DNA of 64,000 bases. Origin: Allosaccharopolyspora coralli. GTDB lineage: Bacteria; Actinomycetota; Actinomycetes; Mycobacteriales; Pseudonocardiaceae. The position numbers and the translations under genes are program-made. Positions within the stretch are counted from its first letter, which is position 1. Each line of letters opens with the position of its first letter. The notes under the pieces are model-generated. The model ran no database searches. It saw only the letters and a list, made by a program, of their open reading frames with translations, and was not told where the DNA came from. The DNA is taken from contig NZ_CP045929.1 of NCBI RefSeq assembly GCF_009664835.1, positions 1,550,001-1,614,000 of the forward strand, read 5' to 3'. Of the stretch, positions 1-13,136 are shown in pieces.

Positions 1-1
1 C

Positions 2-1138
2 CAGCTCGACGCACGGCACGCCGACGCCGACGACGGGCTCGTCCGGACTCGCGCCGATGTGGCCGAGCAGGACCGGCGGTTGCGGGAACTCGAGAGCTCG
101 GGAGCGGGAGCCGATCCCCGGGTGGACGCGTTGACGGAGCGAATCGACCGGTTGACCAGTGCGGTCGAGCGCACACTCGATCGTGTCGATGCCGTCGAGC
201 GCAGGCAGTCCGACGACGAGCGGGCTCGCGAGCATCAGTCCGAAGCGGGCGTGCGGGCCGCGTCGCAGGACGCGAACCACGCGCTCCAGCGCACCGACGT
301 ACTGCAACGCATCCTGCTGCGCGAGCACGAGCGAACGACCGGGGGTTCCGACGGGACGAGCACGCCGGTGCTCTGCGACGCGGGACTGCTCCGGTTGCCC
401 TCGCAGGACTCGATGATGCTGCCCTGGTTGTCGTCGCATTCGACGTGGGACGCGGAGGTCTCGACCCTCATCGACTCACTGTTGGAACCCGATGGCGTGT
501 TCCTCGACGTGGGGTCTTACGTGGGTTACCAATCCGTGCGCGTGCTCAGCAGGCTCGGCACGAGCGGAGCGGTGGTCGCCGTCGAGCCGTGCCCGGAAAG
601 CCGCGCACTGCTGAACCACAACGTCGAAATGAACGTGCCTGCCGCGGTCGCGGAGCGGTTGGTCGTCCTGGACGCCGCTGCCTGGGACGGGCCGGGTGAA
701 CTGCTCGCCGAGTCCTCGCTCGCCGGTGGCGTCGACGCTCGGTCGCCGGACGATGACCACTCCGGTGAGGCGGTTCCGGTGCGGGCGGTCCGCCTGGACA
801 AGGAGTGGGACCGGCTGGACGCGGTCACGGGCCTGTCGTTGTCGGTGGTGCACGTGGACGTCGGAGGCCGGGTCCACCGGGTGCTCGGTGGGCTCGTTCG
901 CTTGCTCCGTAAGGAGAAGCCCTCAATCGTGTGTACGTTCACCCCGTCAGCCGTGTACGCGCTCGGGGACGATCCGGCGGCGGCGCTGCGTGAGTTCGGA
1001 ACGTGGGGCTACGACCTGGTTCCGGTCGGCCGGAGCAACCCGGTGGGTGCGGACGAGCTGTTGGCGGCGATGGACTCGGCCGGCTCCACGAGCGTGAAGC
1101 TATGGCTGCGACCGAAGGGACGACCCGAGGACCAGTAG
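2..1138 (+). CDS. FkbM-like SAM-dependent methyltransferase, 5' end outside the window
   Basis: The reading frame is open from the left edge (base 2) through to the TAG at 1136-1138, so the N-terminus is missing; the GTG at 59 is only an internal candidate start. Counting from that GTG, residues 1-95 are charged and heptad-like (probable coiled coil). A methyltransferase fold follows, with SAM motif I (FLDVGSYVGY, about 149-158) and an acidic strand end (VAVEPCPES). This matches the FkbM family, which usually O-methylates sugars or polyketides. The usual FkbM motif IDVEGAE appears here as VDVGGRV, so the acidic residue is lost and activity is uncertain. The substrate cannot be read from the sequence. 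The coiled coil would fit a glycan-modifying protein held in a complex, but that is inference. Confidence 0.6.
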   Translation, partial: QLDARHADADDGLVRTRADVAEQDRRLRELESSGAGADPRVDALTERIDRLTSAVERTLDRVDAVERRQSDDERAREHQSEAGVRAASQDANHALQRTDVLQRILLREHERTTGGSDGTSTPVLCDAGLLRLPSQDSMMLPWLSSHSTWDAEVSTLIDSLLEPDGVFLDVGSYVGYQSVRVLSRLGTSGAVVAVEPCPESRALLNHNVEMNVPAAVAERLVVLDAAAWDGPGELLAESSLAGGVDARSPDDDHSGEAVPVRAVRLDKEWDRLDAVTGLSLSVVHVDVGGRVHRVLGGLVRLLRKEKPSIVCTFTPSAVYALGDDPAAALREFGTWGYDLVPVGRSNPVGADELLAAMDSAGSTSVKLWLRPKGRPEDQ

Positions 1139-1188
1139 TCGATCTCGACCTGAGAGAGATGATCGTGTCAAGGGGCTGAGCAGGCGAT

Positions 1189-1217
1189 TTGACATGCACG
1201 GAGCGTGTGCGTAGCTT
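1189..1217 (+). promoter_or_regulatory. rrn promoter P1 candidate
   Basis: A perfect -35 hexamer TTGACA (1189-1194) is followed by a 17-base spacer and a -10-like TAGCTT (1212-1217). The TTGACA and ideal spacing fit the housekeeping sigma factor. Transcription would start near 1223, about 410 bases before the 16S gene. Confidence 0.65.
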
Positions 1218-1254
1218 CGTTTCTACCGCTTGGAGCAACTCCGGGGCGCGCGGC

Positions 1255-1283
1255 TTGCAGCTGCGAAGCGAACCGGGTAACAT
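1255..1283 (+). promoter_or_regulatory. rrn promoter P2 candidate
   Basis: TTGCAG (1255-1260), a 17-base spacer and TAACAT (1278-1283) form a second good promoter. Tandem promoters upstream of rrn are normal in actinobacteria. A third TTGACA at 1344-1349 has no convincing -10 partner. Confidence 0.6.
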
Positions 1284-1500
1284 GGAGCGGTCGCCCAAAA
1301 CCAGCCTTCACGGTGTGAGTCGTGTGGTGCAGTGAGGGGCGCGTTGACAACTCGACATGCAGGGTCCGATCGACCGGCGAGACGCGGGGGTGACCCCCCG
1401 GGAAACACCGTCTGAAGGGCCTGCTAACGTGGAGTCAACACAGAAAACGAAATGACGCACCGATTTCAAGGTCTCTTCGGAGGCGGCGAAACGTTGCGTG

Positions 1501-1512
1501 TGTTCTTTGAGA
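1501..1512 (+). promoter_or_regulatory. boxA antitermination site in the rrn leader
   Basis: TGTTCTTTGAGA closely resembles the boxA element bound by NusB/S10 in rrn leaders. A second copy with the core TTGTTTGAGA lies in the 16S-23S spacer at 3411-3420. The location between promoter and 16S supports the call. Confidence 0.7.
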
Positions 1513-1630
1513 TCTCAACAGTGTGCCGATGTTTTGTGGTTGGTGGTTTGGCTGCCTGGCCTGCGTTGTGTGGGTTGGGTGGTTTTGTTTTTGTGCCAAC
1601 TGTTTTTGTTGGTCAGGTTTTGAATGATCC

Positions 1631-6564
<4,934 letters not shown>

Positions 6565-6602
6565 AACCACACCACAAACACACGCGACAACCACGCGATC
6601 TT

Positions 6603-6634
6603 GCATCCACTATACGGTATCTGAAACAACAACC
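6603..6634 (+). other. 3' arm of the 23S processing stem
   Basis: This spacer segment between 23S and 5S pairs with 3407-3436 upstream of 23S (13 and 11 perfectly matched bases in two blocks). It is expected to form the long helix used to excise pre-23S rRNA. Confidence 0.8.
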
Positions 6635-6746
6635 ACCCCCACCACACACACGTGTGGAACCGGGGGCTCGGCACAGTTGAATACGCACAACACATCAAGA
6701 CTTCCACCCCCCACCCGTGTGGGGTTGCCGGGGGTGGTGTTGAGTG

Positions 6747-6864
6747 TGTCGGTGGCGATAGCGGAGCGGGAAACGCCCGGACCCATCCCGAACCCGGAAG
6801 CTAAGCCCTCCAGCGCCGATGGTACTGCACCCGACAGGGTGTGGGAGAGTAGGACACCGCCGAC
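6747..6864 (+). rRNA. rrf: 5S ribosomal RNA
   Basis: The 118-nt segment shows the conserved 5S core CCCGAACCCGGAAGCTAAG and complementary ends (GTGTCGGTGGCG at the 5' end, CACCGCCGAC at the 3' end). It follows the 23S gene by about 180 nt, as expected for a third rrn gene. Confidence 0.95.
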
Positions 6865-6879
6865 ATTCCACCCAAAGAA

Positions 6880-6926
6880 GGCAGTGCGGGGCAGCCCACC
6901 AAGGCAGCCCCGCACTGCCCTTTTTT
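6880..6926 (+). terminator. rrn operon intrinsic terminator
   Basis: GGCAGTGCGGGGC (6880-6892) and its perfect complement GCCCCGCACTGCC (6907-6919) form a 13-bp stem with a 14-nt loop, followed by C and six T residues. This is a textbook intrinsic terminator 15 bases after 5S. Confidence 0.93.
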
Positions 6927-7012
6927 ATGCACAACCAGCTTCGCTCGTTCGGCTGAGGTGTAGACGAAAAATGAGTAGGGGAACTTTTCGTACTCGATTA
7001 TCGTCGGCGAGC

Positions 7013-7867
7013 ATGAAGGCGTCCTTTCACCGTTCGCTCGCGGAGTTCTGGCAGCGCGCCCGCGGGCTCTACGAGGCGGACCCGGTCACGCACACGAACG
7101 CGGTATGGATCGCGGCGTCGGCGGAGGTCTACCGCGACTCCGTTCCGATGTTGTGCACGCTGGCCACCGATGGGGGAGAGCTTGGTGCGGCGTATCTGCG
7201 GACGCCGCCGCATCCGGGCCTGGTGAGTGCTCTGCGGCCCGAGTGGACGCCGGTAGCGGTCGAGGCCCTCCTGGAACGGGATCCGCAGCTGCCGGGGGTG
7301 CAAGGGCCGGTGGAGGAGGCAGAGGCTTTCGCGGAGGCATGGACGGCACGCACAGGGACCGAGGCCGTGACGCACATGGAGCAGTCGCTGTATCGGCTGG
7401 GCGACCTCCGCGTGCCCGGGCCGCCCCGCGGGGTGGCCGAGAACGCACACGACGGCGATCTCGCGTGGTTGGCACAAGCGCACCGGGAGTTCGCCGTCGA
7501 GGCGGGCGGTACGTATCAGGTCGAAGAACCGGACGTGGTCGCGATGCGTGCGGTCCTCGACGCCGGCCAACGAGGCGTGTTGTGGAAGGTGGACGGCGAG
7601 CCGGTCGCGTGCGCCTTCTGGACACGCCCGGTGGTCGGGATGAGCCGGATCCTGCGCGTGTACACCGAACCTGCGCATCGCGGTCGTGGGTACGGCTCGG
7701 CGGTGACGGCGGCAGCGTCACGGCGCGCACGGGCAGCGGGAGCGAACGAAGTCGTGCTGTTCACCGACCGTGCGAACCCCGTTTCGAACTCGATCTACCG
7801 CCGTCTCGGCTATGTGCCCGTCAGCCGGATGGTGATGCTGGACTTTGTCGCCGCGCCGGGAACGTAG
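7013..7867 (+). CDS. GNAT family N-acetyltransferase
   Basis: The 284-residue product has an acetyl-CoA binding signature near residues 220-230 (AHRGRGYGSAVT) followed by FTDRANPVSNSIYRRLGY, the usual C-terminal GNAT motif. The N-terminal half resembles a degenerate second GNAT lobe, so this may be a tandem-type member. The substrate is unknown. I chose ATG 7013 because TATCGT at 6999-7004 sits 8 nt before it, suggesting a leaderless transcript. An in-frame ATG at 6971 would add 14 residues and cannot be excluded. The stop codon TAG overlaps the probable -10 of the next gene, 10 nt downstream. Confidence 0.85.
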   Translation: MKASFHRSLAEFWQRARGLYEADPVTHTNAVWIAASAEVYRDSVPMLCTLATDGGELGAAYLRTPPHPGLVSALRPEWTPVAVEALLERDPQLPGVQGPVEEAEAFAEAWTARTGTEAVTHMEQSLYRLGDLRVPGPPRGVAENAHDGDLAWLAQAHREFAVEAGGTYQVEEPDVVAMRAVLDAGQRGVLWKVDGEPVACAFWTRPVVGMSRILRVYTEPAHRGRGYGSAVTAAASRRARAAGANEVVLFTDRANPVSNSIYRRLGYVPVSRMVMLDFVAAPGT

Positions 7868-7870
7868 GCT
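7865..7870 (+). promoter_or_regulatory. -10 element for a leaderless glutamine amidotransferase transcript
   Basis: TAGGCT overlaps the stop codon of the GNAT gene and lies exactly 7 nt before the ATG at 7878. The spacing places the transcription start at or next to the start codon, so the gene may be expressed on its own leaderless message. Confidence 0.5.
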
Positions 7871-7877
7871 CGGGGGT

Positions 7878-8630
7878 ATGGACACCGCGCGCATCCTGGT
7901 CGTGACCCCGTCGGACGAGGCTCCGCCTGCCCGTGTCGCGGAGTGGCTGACGGAGGCTGGAGCCGAGGTCGATGTCGTCGCGCCCGCCCGCGAGGGGCTT
8001 CCCGCCGACATGGAGCGCTATTCGGCGCTGGTGGTCATGGGCGGGGCGATGGGTGCACTCGACGACGTCGAACACCCGTGGCTGGCCGGTGTCCGCGGGT
8101 TGCTCAGCGATGCGGTCCGCAACCGCACTCCCACGCTCGGCGTGTGTCTCGGTGGGCAACTGTTGGCCGCGGCCACGGGCGGCCAGGTTCGTCCCGGCCG
8201 CAAGGGTCCGGAGGTCGGCACGTTGCTCGTGGCGAAACGTGACGCGGCGACGGAAGACGTGCTCCTGGGCGATCTTCCGATGACGCCGGACGTGCTGCAG
8301 TTCCACGGTGACGAGATCGCGTCGTTGCCGCCGTCCGCGCAGCTGCTGGCATCATCGCCGACGTACGACAACCAGGCGTTCCGGGTCGGTGACTACGCGT
8401 GGGGCTTGCAGTTCCACATCGAGACCGACACGGAGCTCGTCCTGGCATGGGCAGGGGAGCACCCGGACTTGGCGGAGACGGCGCGTGCCGGCCAGCTGGA
8501 GCGGGAATGGCTCGATGCGTTCCACGACGACATGGCACAGACGTGGCGGCCGATCGTCGAGCGGTTCGCCCGGTTGGCGGCACAGCCGCCCGAGCAGCGT
8601 CCGACGAGCCGGTTCCTGCCGATGGCGTGA
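7878..8630 (+). CDS. Class I glutamine amidotransferase domain protein (GMP synthase-like)
   Basis: The 250-residue protein is a stand-alone class I glutaminase domain. The nucleophilic cysteine lies in GVCLGGQLLA (about residue 90) and the His-Glu pair in FHIETD (about 179-181), completing the Cys-His-Glu triad. It resembles the GMP synthase-like amidotransferases (YfeJ/GATase1 type), which often have an unassigned acceptor. It follows the GNAT gene by 10 nt and precedes glnE by 66 nt. A nitrogen-metabolism role is suggested by position only. A partner synthetase subunit is not seen next to it. Confidence 0.85.
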   Translation: MDTARILVVTPSDEAPPARVAEWLTEAGAEVDVVAPAREGLPADMERYSALVVMGGAMGALDDVEHPWLAGVRGLLSDAVRNRTPTLGVCLGGQLLAAATGGQVRPGRKGPEVGTLLVAKRDAATEDVLLGDLPMTPDVLQFHGDEIASLPPSAQLLASSPTYDNQAFRVGDYAWGLQFHIETDTELVLAWAGEHPDLAETARAGQLEREWLDAFHDDMAQTWRPIVERFARLAAQPPEQRPTSRFLPMA

Positions 8631-8683
8631 GCCGCACCGCCGGGCGCACGGGTGGTCGCTTCTGCGACGGCTGAGGCTCCCGC

Positions 8684-8689
8684 TACGGT
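8684..8689 (+). promoter_or_regulatory. -10 element for leaderless glnE
   Basis: TACGGT ends 7 nt before the ATG at 8697, the same spacing as for several other genes in this window. It supports the shorter glnE start over the in-frame GTG at 8652. Confidence 0.45.
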
Positions 8690-8696
8690 CGGATGC

Positions 8697-11600
8697 ATGG
8701 CCCACAGCAGTGCGCGCTCCGGATCGACGCCGTCTCCCGCGCGGTACGGCTTCAGTGATGCGGAGCGGGCCCGGTCGCAGCTGATCGCGGCGGGCTGGTG
8801 GTCCGAGTCCGGCCCGGTCCCGGCGTTCGCCGAGGTGGTCGCCGCGCTGTCCCGCGCGGCCGATCCGGATCTGGCGTTGCTGGCGGTGGACCGCTTCCGG
8901 GAGTCGGTGGGGGAGTGGGACGCGGTCAGTGCTGAGCTCGCGTCCGACCCGGGCCTGCGGGGCAGGCTGCTCGCCGTGTGGGGCGTGTCGAGCGCGTTCG
9001 CCGACCATCTGGTCGCTCATCCGGAGGATTGGCAGCGTCTCCGGTCGTCGCGTGCGCGCGGCCCCTCGAGCGTGGAGGAGTACACGGCGGCGCTGTTGTC
9101 GGCTGTGGGCGCTGAGGGCGGCACAGGGGAGCCCGGCACTTCCGACGGACCGGTCGCCGCATTGCACGGTACGGAAGCGACGAGTGCGTTGCGCGCCGAA
9201 TACCGTGGCCTGGTCCTGGAGATCGCGGGCGCTGATCTCGGGGCGGTGGTCGAATCCTCGCTGGACGCGCCGTCGTACGAGCGCGTGGCCGCGGCACTGT
9301 CGGACGTGGCGGTGGCGGCGTTGCGGGCGGCACTGGCCGTGGCGGTGCGTGAGGTCGGACAGGAGATGGCCGCGGCACGGTGGTCGGTGATCGCGATGGG
9401 CAAGTGCGGAGGGCGGGAACTCAACTACGTCAGCGATGTCGACGTCGTGTTCGTGGCGGATTCCGAGGCCGACGTCGCGCCCGCGACGCGGCTCGCCAGC
9501 ACCGTGATGCAGGTGGCGGGCAAGGCGTTCTTCGAGGTTGACGCGGCGCTGCGACCGGAAGGCAAGTCGGGGGCCCTGGTGCGCACGCTCGATGGACACC
9601 TGGCGTACTACCGCCGGTGGGCGCGCACGTGGGAGTTCCAGGCGCTGTTGAAAGCCCGTGCGGTGGCAGGGGATCCCGAGCTGGGGCAACGGTACGAGGA
9701 CGCGGTGCAACCGCTGGTGTGGACGGCGGCCGAACGGAAGGACTTCGTCCCCGACGTTCGGTCGATGCGCAGGCGGGTGGAGGACCACGTGCCCGCGGAG
9801 CTGGCCGAGCGGGAGTTGAAACTCGGGCGCGGTGGCTTGCGCGACGTCGAGTTCGCGGTGCAACTGCTGCAGATGGTGCACGGCCGCAGTGAAGAGTCGG
9901 TGCGCTCCCAGTCCACTTTGGATGCTCTGTTGTCGCTGGGGGACAACGGCTACGTCGGTCGCAACGACGCCGCCGACCTGGTCGAGTCGTACCGGTTCCT
10001 GCGCGCTGTCGAGCACCGGTTGCAGCTGCGGAAATTGCTGCGCACGCACTTGTTTCCGGCTGAAGGGGACAACGAGACACTGCACTCGCTGGCACGGTCG
10101 CTGGGCTTGCGTTCCCGGGGCAAGCAGAGCGCGGGCGACGTGCTGCTCGCCGAGTTCCGCAGGCACGGCAACCGAGTGCGCCGCCTGCACGAGAAGTTGT
10201 TCTACCGGCCGCTGCTGGAGGCCGTGTCGAAGGTTCCGACCGCTGCGATGCGGCTCACCACCGGAGCGGCGGCCGACCGGCTCAGCGCGCTCGGCTACAC
10301 CTCGCCGGAGGGAGCTCTGCGCCACATCGAGGCGTTGACCTCGGGAATGTCGCGGCGTGCCGCGATCCAGGGCGCGCTGCTTCCCGTGTTGCTGGATCTG
10401 TTCGCCGAGACGCCCGACCCGGACGGTGGTCTGCTCGCATACCGGAAGGTCTCGGAGGCGCTGGCCGAGACCCCGTGGTACTTGAGGCTGCTCCGCGACG
10501 AAGGGGTGGTCGTCGAGCGGCTCGCGACCTTGCTGGGCACGTCGAAGCTCGTCCCGGAGATGCTGGTGCGTGCTCCGGAGGTGTTGCGGTTGCTGGCCGA
10601 CTCGCCCGCACTCGCCGAGCGTGACCCTGACGAGGTCGCGACCTCGCTGCGCAGCGCGGTCTCGAGGCATCCGGATCCGGAACGGGCCGTGGCGACGGCT
10701 CGGTCGCTTCGGCGCTACGAGATGCTGCGGGTGGGCTGTGGGGATCTGCTCGGGCTCATCGAGCCCCACCGGGTGTTTCGCGCGTTGTCGACGGTGTGGG
10801 TCGCGGTGCTGGAGGCCGCGTTGGAGGCTTCGGCCCGCGACGTCGCGAAACGTCCTGAGTGGATGAACGACGCGGGTGTTCCGGCGCGCATCGCGGTGAT
10901 CGGCATGGGCAGGCTCGGCGGCGCCGAGCTGGGTTACGGTTCGGACGCGGACGTGTTGTTCGTGTGTGAACCCGCGGACGGGGTGGAGGAGTCGACCGCG
11001 GTGCGGTTCGCCACGGCGGTCGTCGAGCAGGTCCGGAGACTGTTGGGGGCGCCCAGCCAGGACCCTCCGCTGGAAGTCGACATCGGACTCCGGCCGGAAG
11101 GCAAGCAGGGTGCGCTCGTGCGCACGCTCGAGTCCTGCGTGAGCTATTACGAGCGTTGGGCCGATGTCTGGGAGGCGCAGGCGTTGCTGCGTGCGCGTCC
11201 GGTGGCGGGCGACGGTGAGCTCGGGCGCCGGTTCTGCGCGGCGATCGACCGGTTCCGCTATCCCGCCGATGGTCTGGACGAGGCGAAGGTGCGGGAGATC
11301 CGCCGGATCAAGGCGCGCGTGGATTCGGAGCGGTTGCCACGCGGTGCCGATCCGGCGACACACACGAAGCTCGGGCGTGGCGGACTCGCCGACGTGGAGT
11401 GGACGTTGCAGCTGCTGCAGCTGCAGCACGCGCACGCGCACGAATCGCTCCGTGTGACCTCCACTGTGGAGGGTTTGCGGGCGGCGTCCGAGGTCGGTGT
11501 GCTGGACGCCGACGACACCGACGAACTCGTCGAGGCGTGGACGCTCGCGATGCGCAGCCGTAACGCCGTGATGCTGGTACGCGGGAAGGCGGGTGACCAG

Positions 11601-11756
11601 CTACCCAAGCAGGCGCGGGAACTCGCCGCGGTGGCCGCCGCTCTCGGATATCCGGCGGGCGTGGACACCGGCGAGGTGATGGACGACTATCTGCGTGTGA
11701 CGCGCCGGGCCCGCACGGTCGTGGAGCGAGTGTTCTACGGCGAAGCCACGGACTGA
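8697..11756 (+). CDS. glnE: Bifunctional glutamine synthetase adenylyltransferase/deadenylyltransferase
   Basis: This 1019-residue protein has the duplicated nucleotidyltransferase layout of GlnE. The first catalytic motif is GGRELNYVSDVDVVFV (about residue 240), the second is LGYGSDADVLFV (about 744), and each half ends with a conserved LGRGGL(R/A)D(V/-)E-type segment. In this family the N-terminal half removes AMP from glutamine synthetase and the C-terminal half adds AMP. The target glnA lies 2.4 kb downstream on the opposite strand, and its adenylylation tyrosine is intact. Length is normal. The glnE-glnA neighbourhood is conserved in actinobacteria. The start is taken as ATG 8697 because of the -10 spacing. 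Confidence 0.97.
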   Translation: MAHSSARSGSTPSPARYGFSDAERARSQLIAAGWWSESGPVPAFAEVVAALSRAADPDLALLAVDRFRESVGEWDAVSAELASDPGLRGRLLAVWGVSSAFADHLVAHPEDWQRLRSSRARGPSSVEEYTAALLSAVGAEGGTGEPGTSDGPVAALHGTEATSALRAEYRGLVLEIAGADLGAVVESSLDAPSYERVAAALSDVAVAALRAALAVAVREVGQEMAAARWSVIAMGKCGGRELNYVSDVDVVFVADSEADVAPATRLASTVMQVAGKAFFEVDAALRPEGKSGALVRTLDGHLAYYRRWARTWEFQALLKARAVAGDPELGQRYEDAVQPLVWTAAERKDFVPDVRSMRRRVEDHVPAELAERELKLGRGGLRDVEFAVQLLQMVHGRSEESVRSQSTLDALLSLGDNGYVGRNDAADLVESYRFLRAVEHRLQLRKLLRTHLFPAEGDNETLHSLARSLGLRSRGKQSAGDVLLAEFRRHGNRVRRLHEKLFYRPLLEAVSKVPTAAMRLTTGAAADRLSALGYTSPEGALRHIEALTSGMSRRAAIQGALLPVLLDLFAETPDPDGGLLAYRKVSEALAETPWYLRLLRDEGVVVERLATLLGTSKLVPEMLVRAPEVLRLLADSPALAERDPDEVATSLRSAVSRHPDPERAVATARSLRRYEMLRVGCGDLLGLIEPHRVFRALSTVWVAVLEAALEASARDVAKRPEWMNDAGVPARIAVIGMGRLGGAELGYGSDADVLFVCEPADGVEESTAVRFATAVVEQVRRLLGAPSQDPPLEVDIGLRPEGKQGALVRTLESCVSYYERWADVWEAQALLRARPVAGDGELGRRFCAAIDRFRYPADGLDEAKVREIRRIKARVDSERLPRGADPATHTKLGRGGLADVEWTLQLLQLQHAHAHESLRVTSTVEGLRAASEVGVLDADDTDELVEAWTLAMRSRNAVMLVRGKAGDQLPKQARELAAVAAALGYPAGVDTGEVMDDYLRVTRRARTVVERVFYGEATD

Positions 11757-11814
11757 CCCGGACGAGTGGGGCGGGCGGGGAATAGCGCTGCGTCGTCCGC
11801 CCGTTGCGCGGAGT

Positions 11815-12750
11815 ATGAAGGCTGTTGCGCTCACCGAGTACGGTGCCTCCGACGTGTTGTCGTTGCAAGAACTTCCCGACCCGCTGGTCGGCCCGGACCG
11901 CGTCCTCGTCGACGTGCGCGCCGCCGGCGTGAACCCGGTGGATTACAAGATCCGGGGAGGCTATCTGCGCGGAGCGTTTCCGCACCACACGCCGTTGATT
12001 CCGGGTTGGGACGTCTCCGGGGTGGTCACGGCTGTCGGACCGGCGGTGACCCGCTTCGAGGTCGGAGACGAGGTCGTCGGGTACGTGCGCGAGGACCATG
12101 TGCAGAACGGGACTTATGCCGAGAGGGTGAGCGCGCCGGAGCGGACGTTGGCGCCGAAGCCCTCGTCGCTGAGTTTCGAGCAGGGGTCGGCGCTGCCGCT
12201 CGCCGGGTTGACCGCACTGCAGCTGCTACGTGCCGTCGGGGTCGGTGACGGTGACACGGTGCTGGTGCACGCCGCGGCAGGCGGCGTCGGACATTTCGCC
12301 GTCCAGATCGCGCAGAAGCTCGGGGCATCGAAGGTCATCGGCACGGCTTCCGAACGCAACCACGAGTTTCTGGGCGAGCTGGGTGCCGAACCGGTCACCT
12401 ACGGCGACGGGCTGCGTGGACGCGTCGGAGCGTTGGTCGGGGGTGACGGCAAGGTCGACGCTGCAGTCGACTTCATCGGCGGTCAGGCACTGACGGAATC
12501 CCCGGGCCTGGTCCGTGATCCGGCCCGACACGGGTCTGTGGTGGATGCCGCCACGGTGCTCGACCAGGGCGGCCGGTACGTCTTCGTCCGTCCCGACTTC
12601 GATGACCTCACGTGGCTCGGCGAGCTCGTGGACTCCGGCGCACTGCGCGTCGAGGTCGCCCGCACGTTCCCGCTCGCCGAGGCGGCCGAGGCGCAGCGAC
12701 TCCTCGAAGAAGGCCACGTCCGAGGCAAGATCGCCCTCACCACCCGGTGA
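11815..12750 (+). CDS. NADPH-dependent quinone oxidoreductase-like protein (MDR family)
   Basis: The 311-residue product is a medium-chain dehydrogenase/reductase. A GroES-like N-terminal domain (AAGVNPVDYKIRGG, about 41-54) is followed by the Rossmann nucleotide-binding segment AAAGGVGHFAVQIAQKLGA (about 153-171). No structural or catalytic zinc cysteines are seen, which places it with zinc-free quinone oxidoreductases rather than alcohol dehydrogenases. The C-terminus (LAEAAEAQRLLEEGHVRGKI) is typical. It starts 58 nt after glnE. The natural substrate is unknown. Confidence 0.88.
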   Translation: MKAVALTEYGASDVLSLQELPDPLVGPDRVLVDVRAAGVNPVDYKIRGGYLRGAFPHHTPLIPGWDVSGVVTAVGPAVTRFEVGDEVVGYVREDHVQNGTYAERVSAPERTLAPKPSSLSFEQGSALPLAGLTALQLLRAVGVGDGDTVLVHAAAGGVGHFAVQIAQKLGASKVIGTASERNHEFLGELGAEPVTYGDGLRGRVGALVGGDGKVDAAVDFIGGQALTESPGLVRDPARHGSVVDAATVLDQGGRYVFVRPDFDDLTWLGELVDSGALRVEVARTFPLAEAAEAQRLLEEGHVRGKIALTTR

Positions 12751-13136
12751 GGACGCGTGGGCCAGGCGCGATCGAGTTGTCTACAGAGGCGGTGGGGCTG
12801 CGTGAAGCGACTCGACGAGCAGACTGAACGTGATATGCGGGCCGATGCTCGCGCACTGGAGAACGAAGCCGCGAGGACCGGTCCTTGCCCGTCCGGCACG
12901 CTCGTCACGCGCCCGAATCAGCCGGGTGGCACTTCCAGCCCACACGAGTGAGCCGATCCCGGACTGAATGTTGTCGCGCAGGAGTGCCGTCCGTGGCTGC
13001 TTGAGCGGTTCGATCATCCACGGCGGCCTGACCGAACGATCCGGATTCTGCGGTCCGAGGCACGACCGTTCGATCACCTATGTCGGTGATCGTTGCTGCA
13101 ATGCTCCGAAGGTCGAGACTACCGAGGGAGCAACCC
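12751..13136 (+). other. Intergenic region upstream of the AAC(3)-like gene
   Basis: This 386-base gap holds only a short open frame (12757-12951) with no recognisable features, which I do not call a gene. The one notable element is a perfect palindrome near its right end. Promoter elements are not clear. Confidence 0.5.
13071..13092. promoter_or_regulatory. Perfect inverted repeat, candidate operator
   Basis: CGATCACC (13071-13078) and GGTGATCG (13085-13092) are exact complements separated by TATGTC. The 22-base palindrome sits 45 nt upstream of the AAC(3)-like start codon, a typical place for a repressor site. No regulator gene is adjacent, so its function is inferred only from symmetry and position. 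Confidence 0.4.

Larger units (their letters stand above)
1139..1630 (+). promoter_or_regulatory. rrn operon promoter and leader region (no gene)
   Basis: This 490-base gap has no convincing gene. It contains at least two promoter-like sequences, described separately, and a transcribed leader with a boxA-like antitermination site just upstream of the 16S gene. The last 130 bases are strikingly T/G-rich (runs of ttttg, ggttggtgg) compared with the GC-rich surroundings, as is usual for actinobacterial rrn leaders. Confidence 0.75.

Noticed and set aside
8352-11441. A 1029-residue open frame on the minus strand opposite glnE
   Set aside because: It is a GC-driven shadow: composition is Arg/Pro/His-rich without domains, while the plus strand encodes a full GlnE with both catalytic motifs.
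12757-12951. A 64-residue open frame between the oxidoreductase and AAC(3) genes
   Set aside because: No ribosome binding site, domain or similarity could be recognised, and composition is not distinctive.
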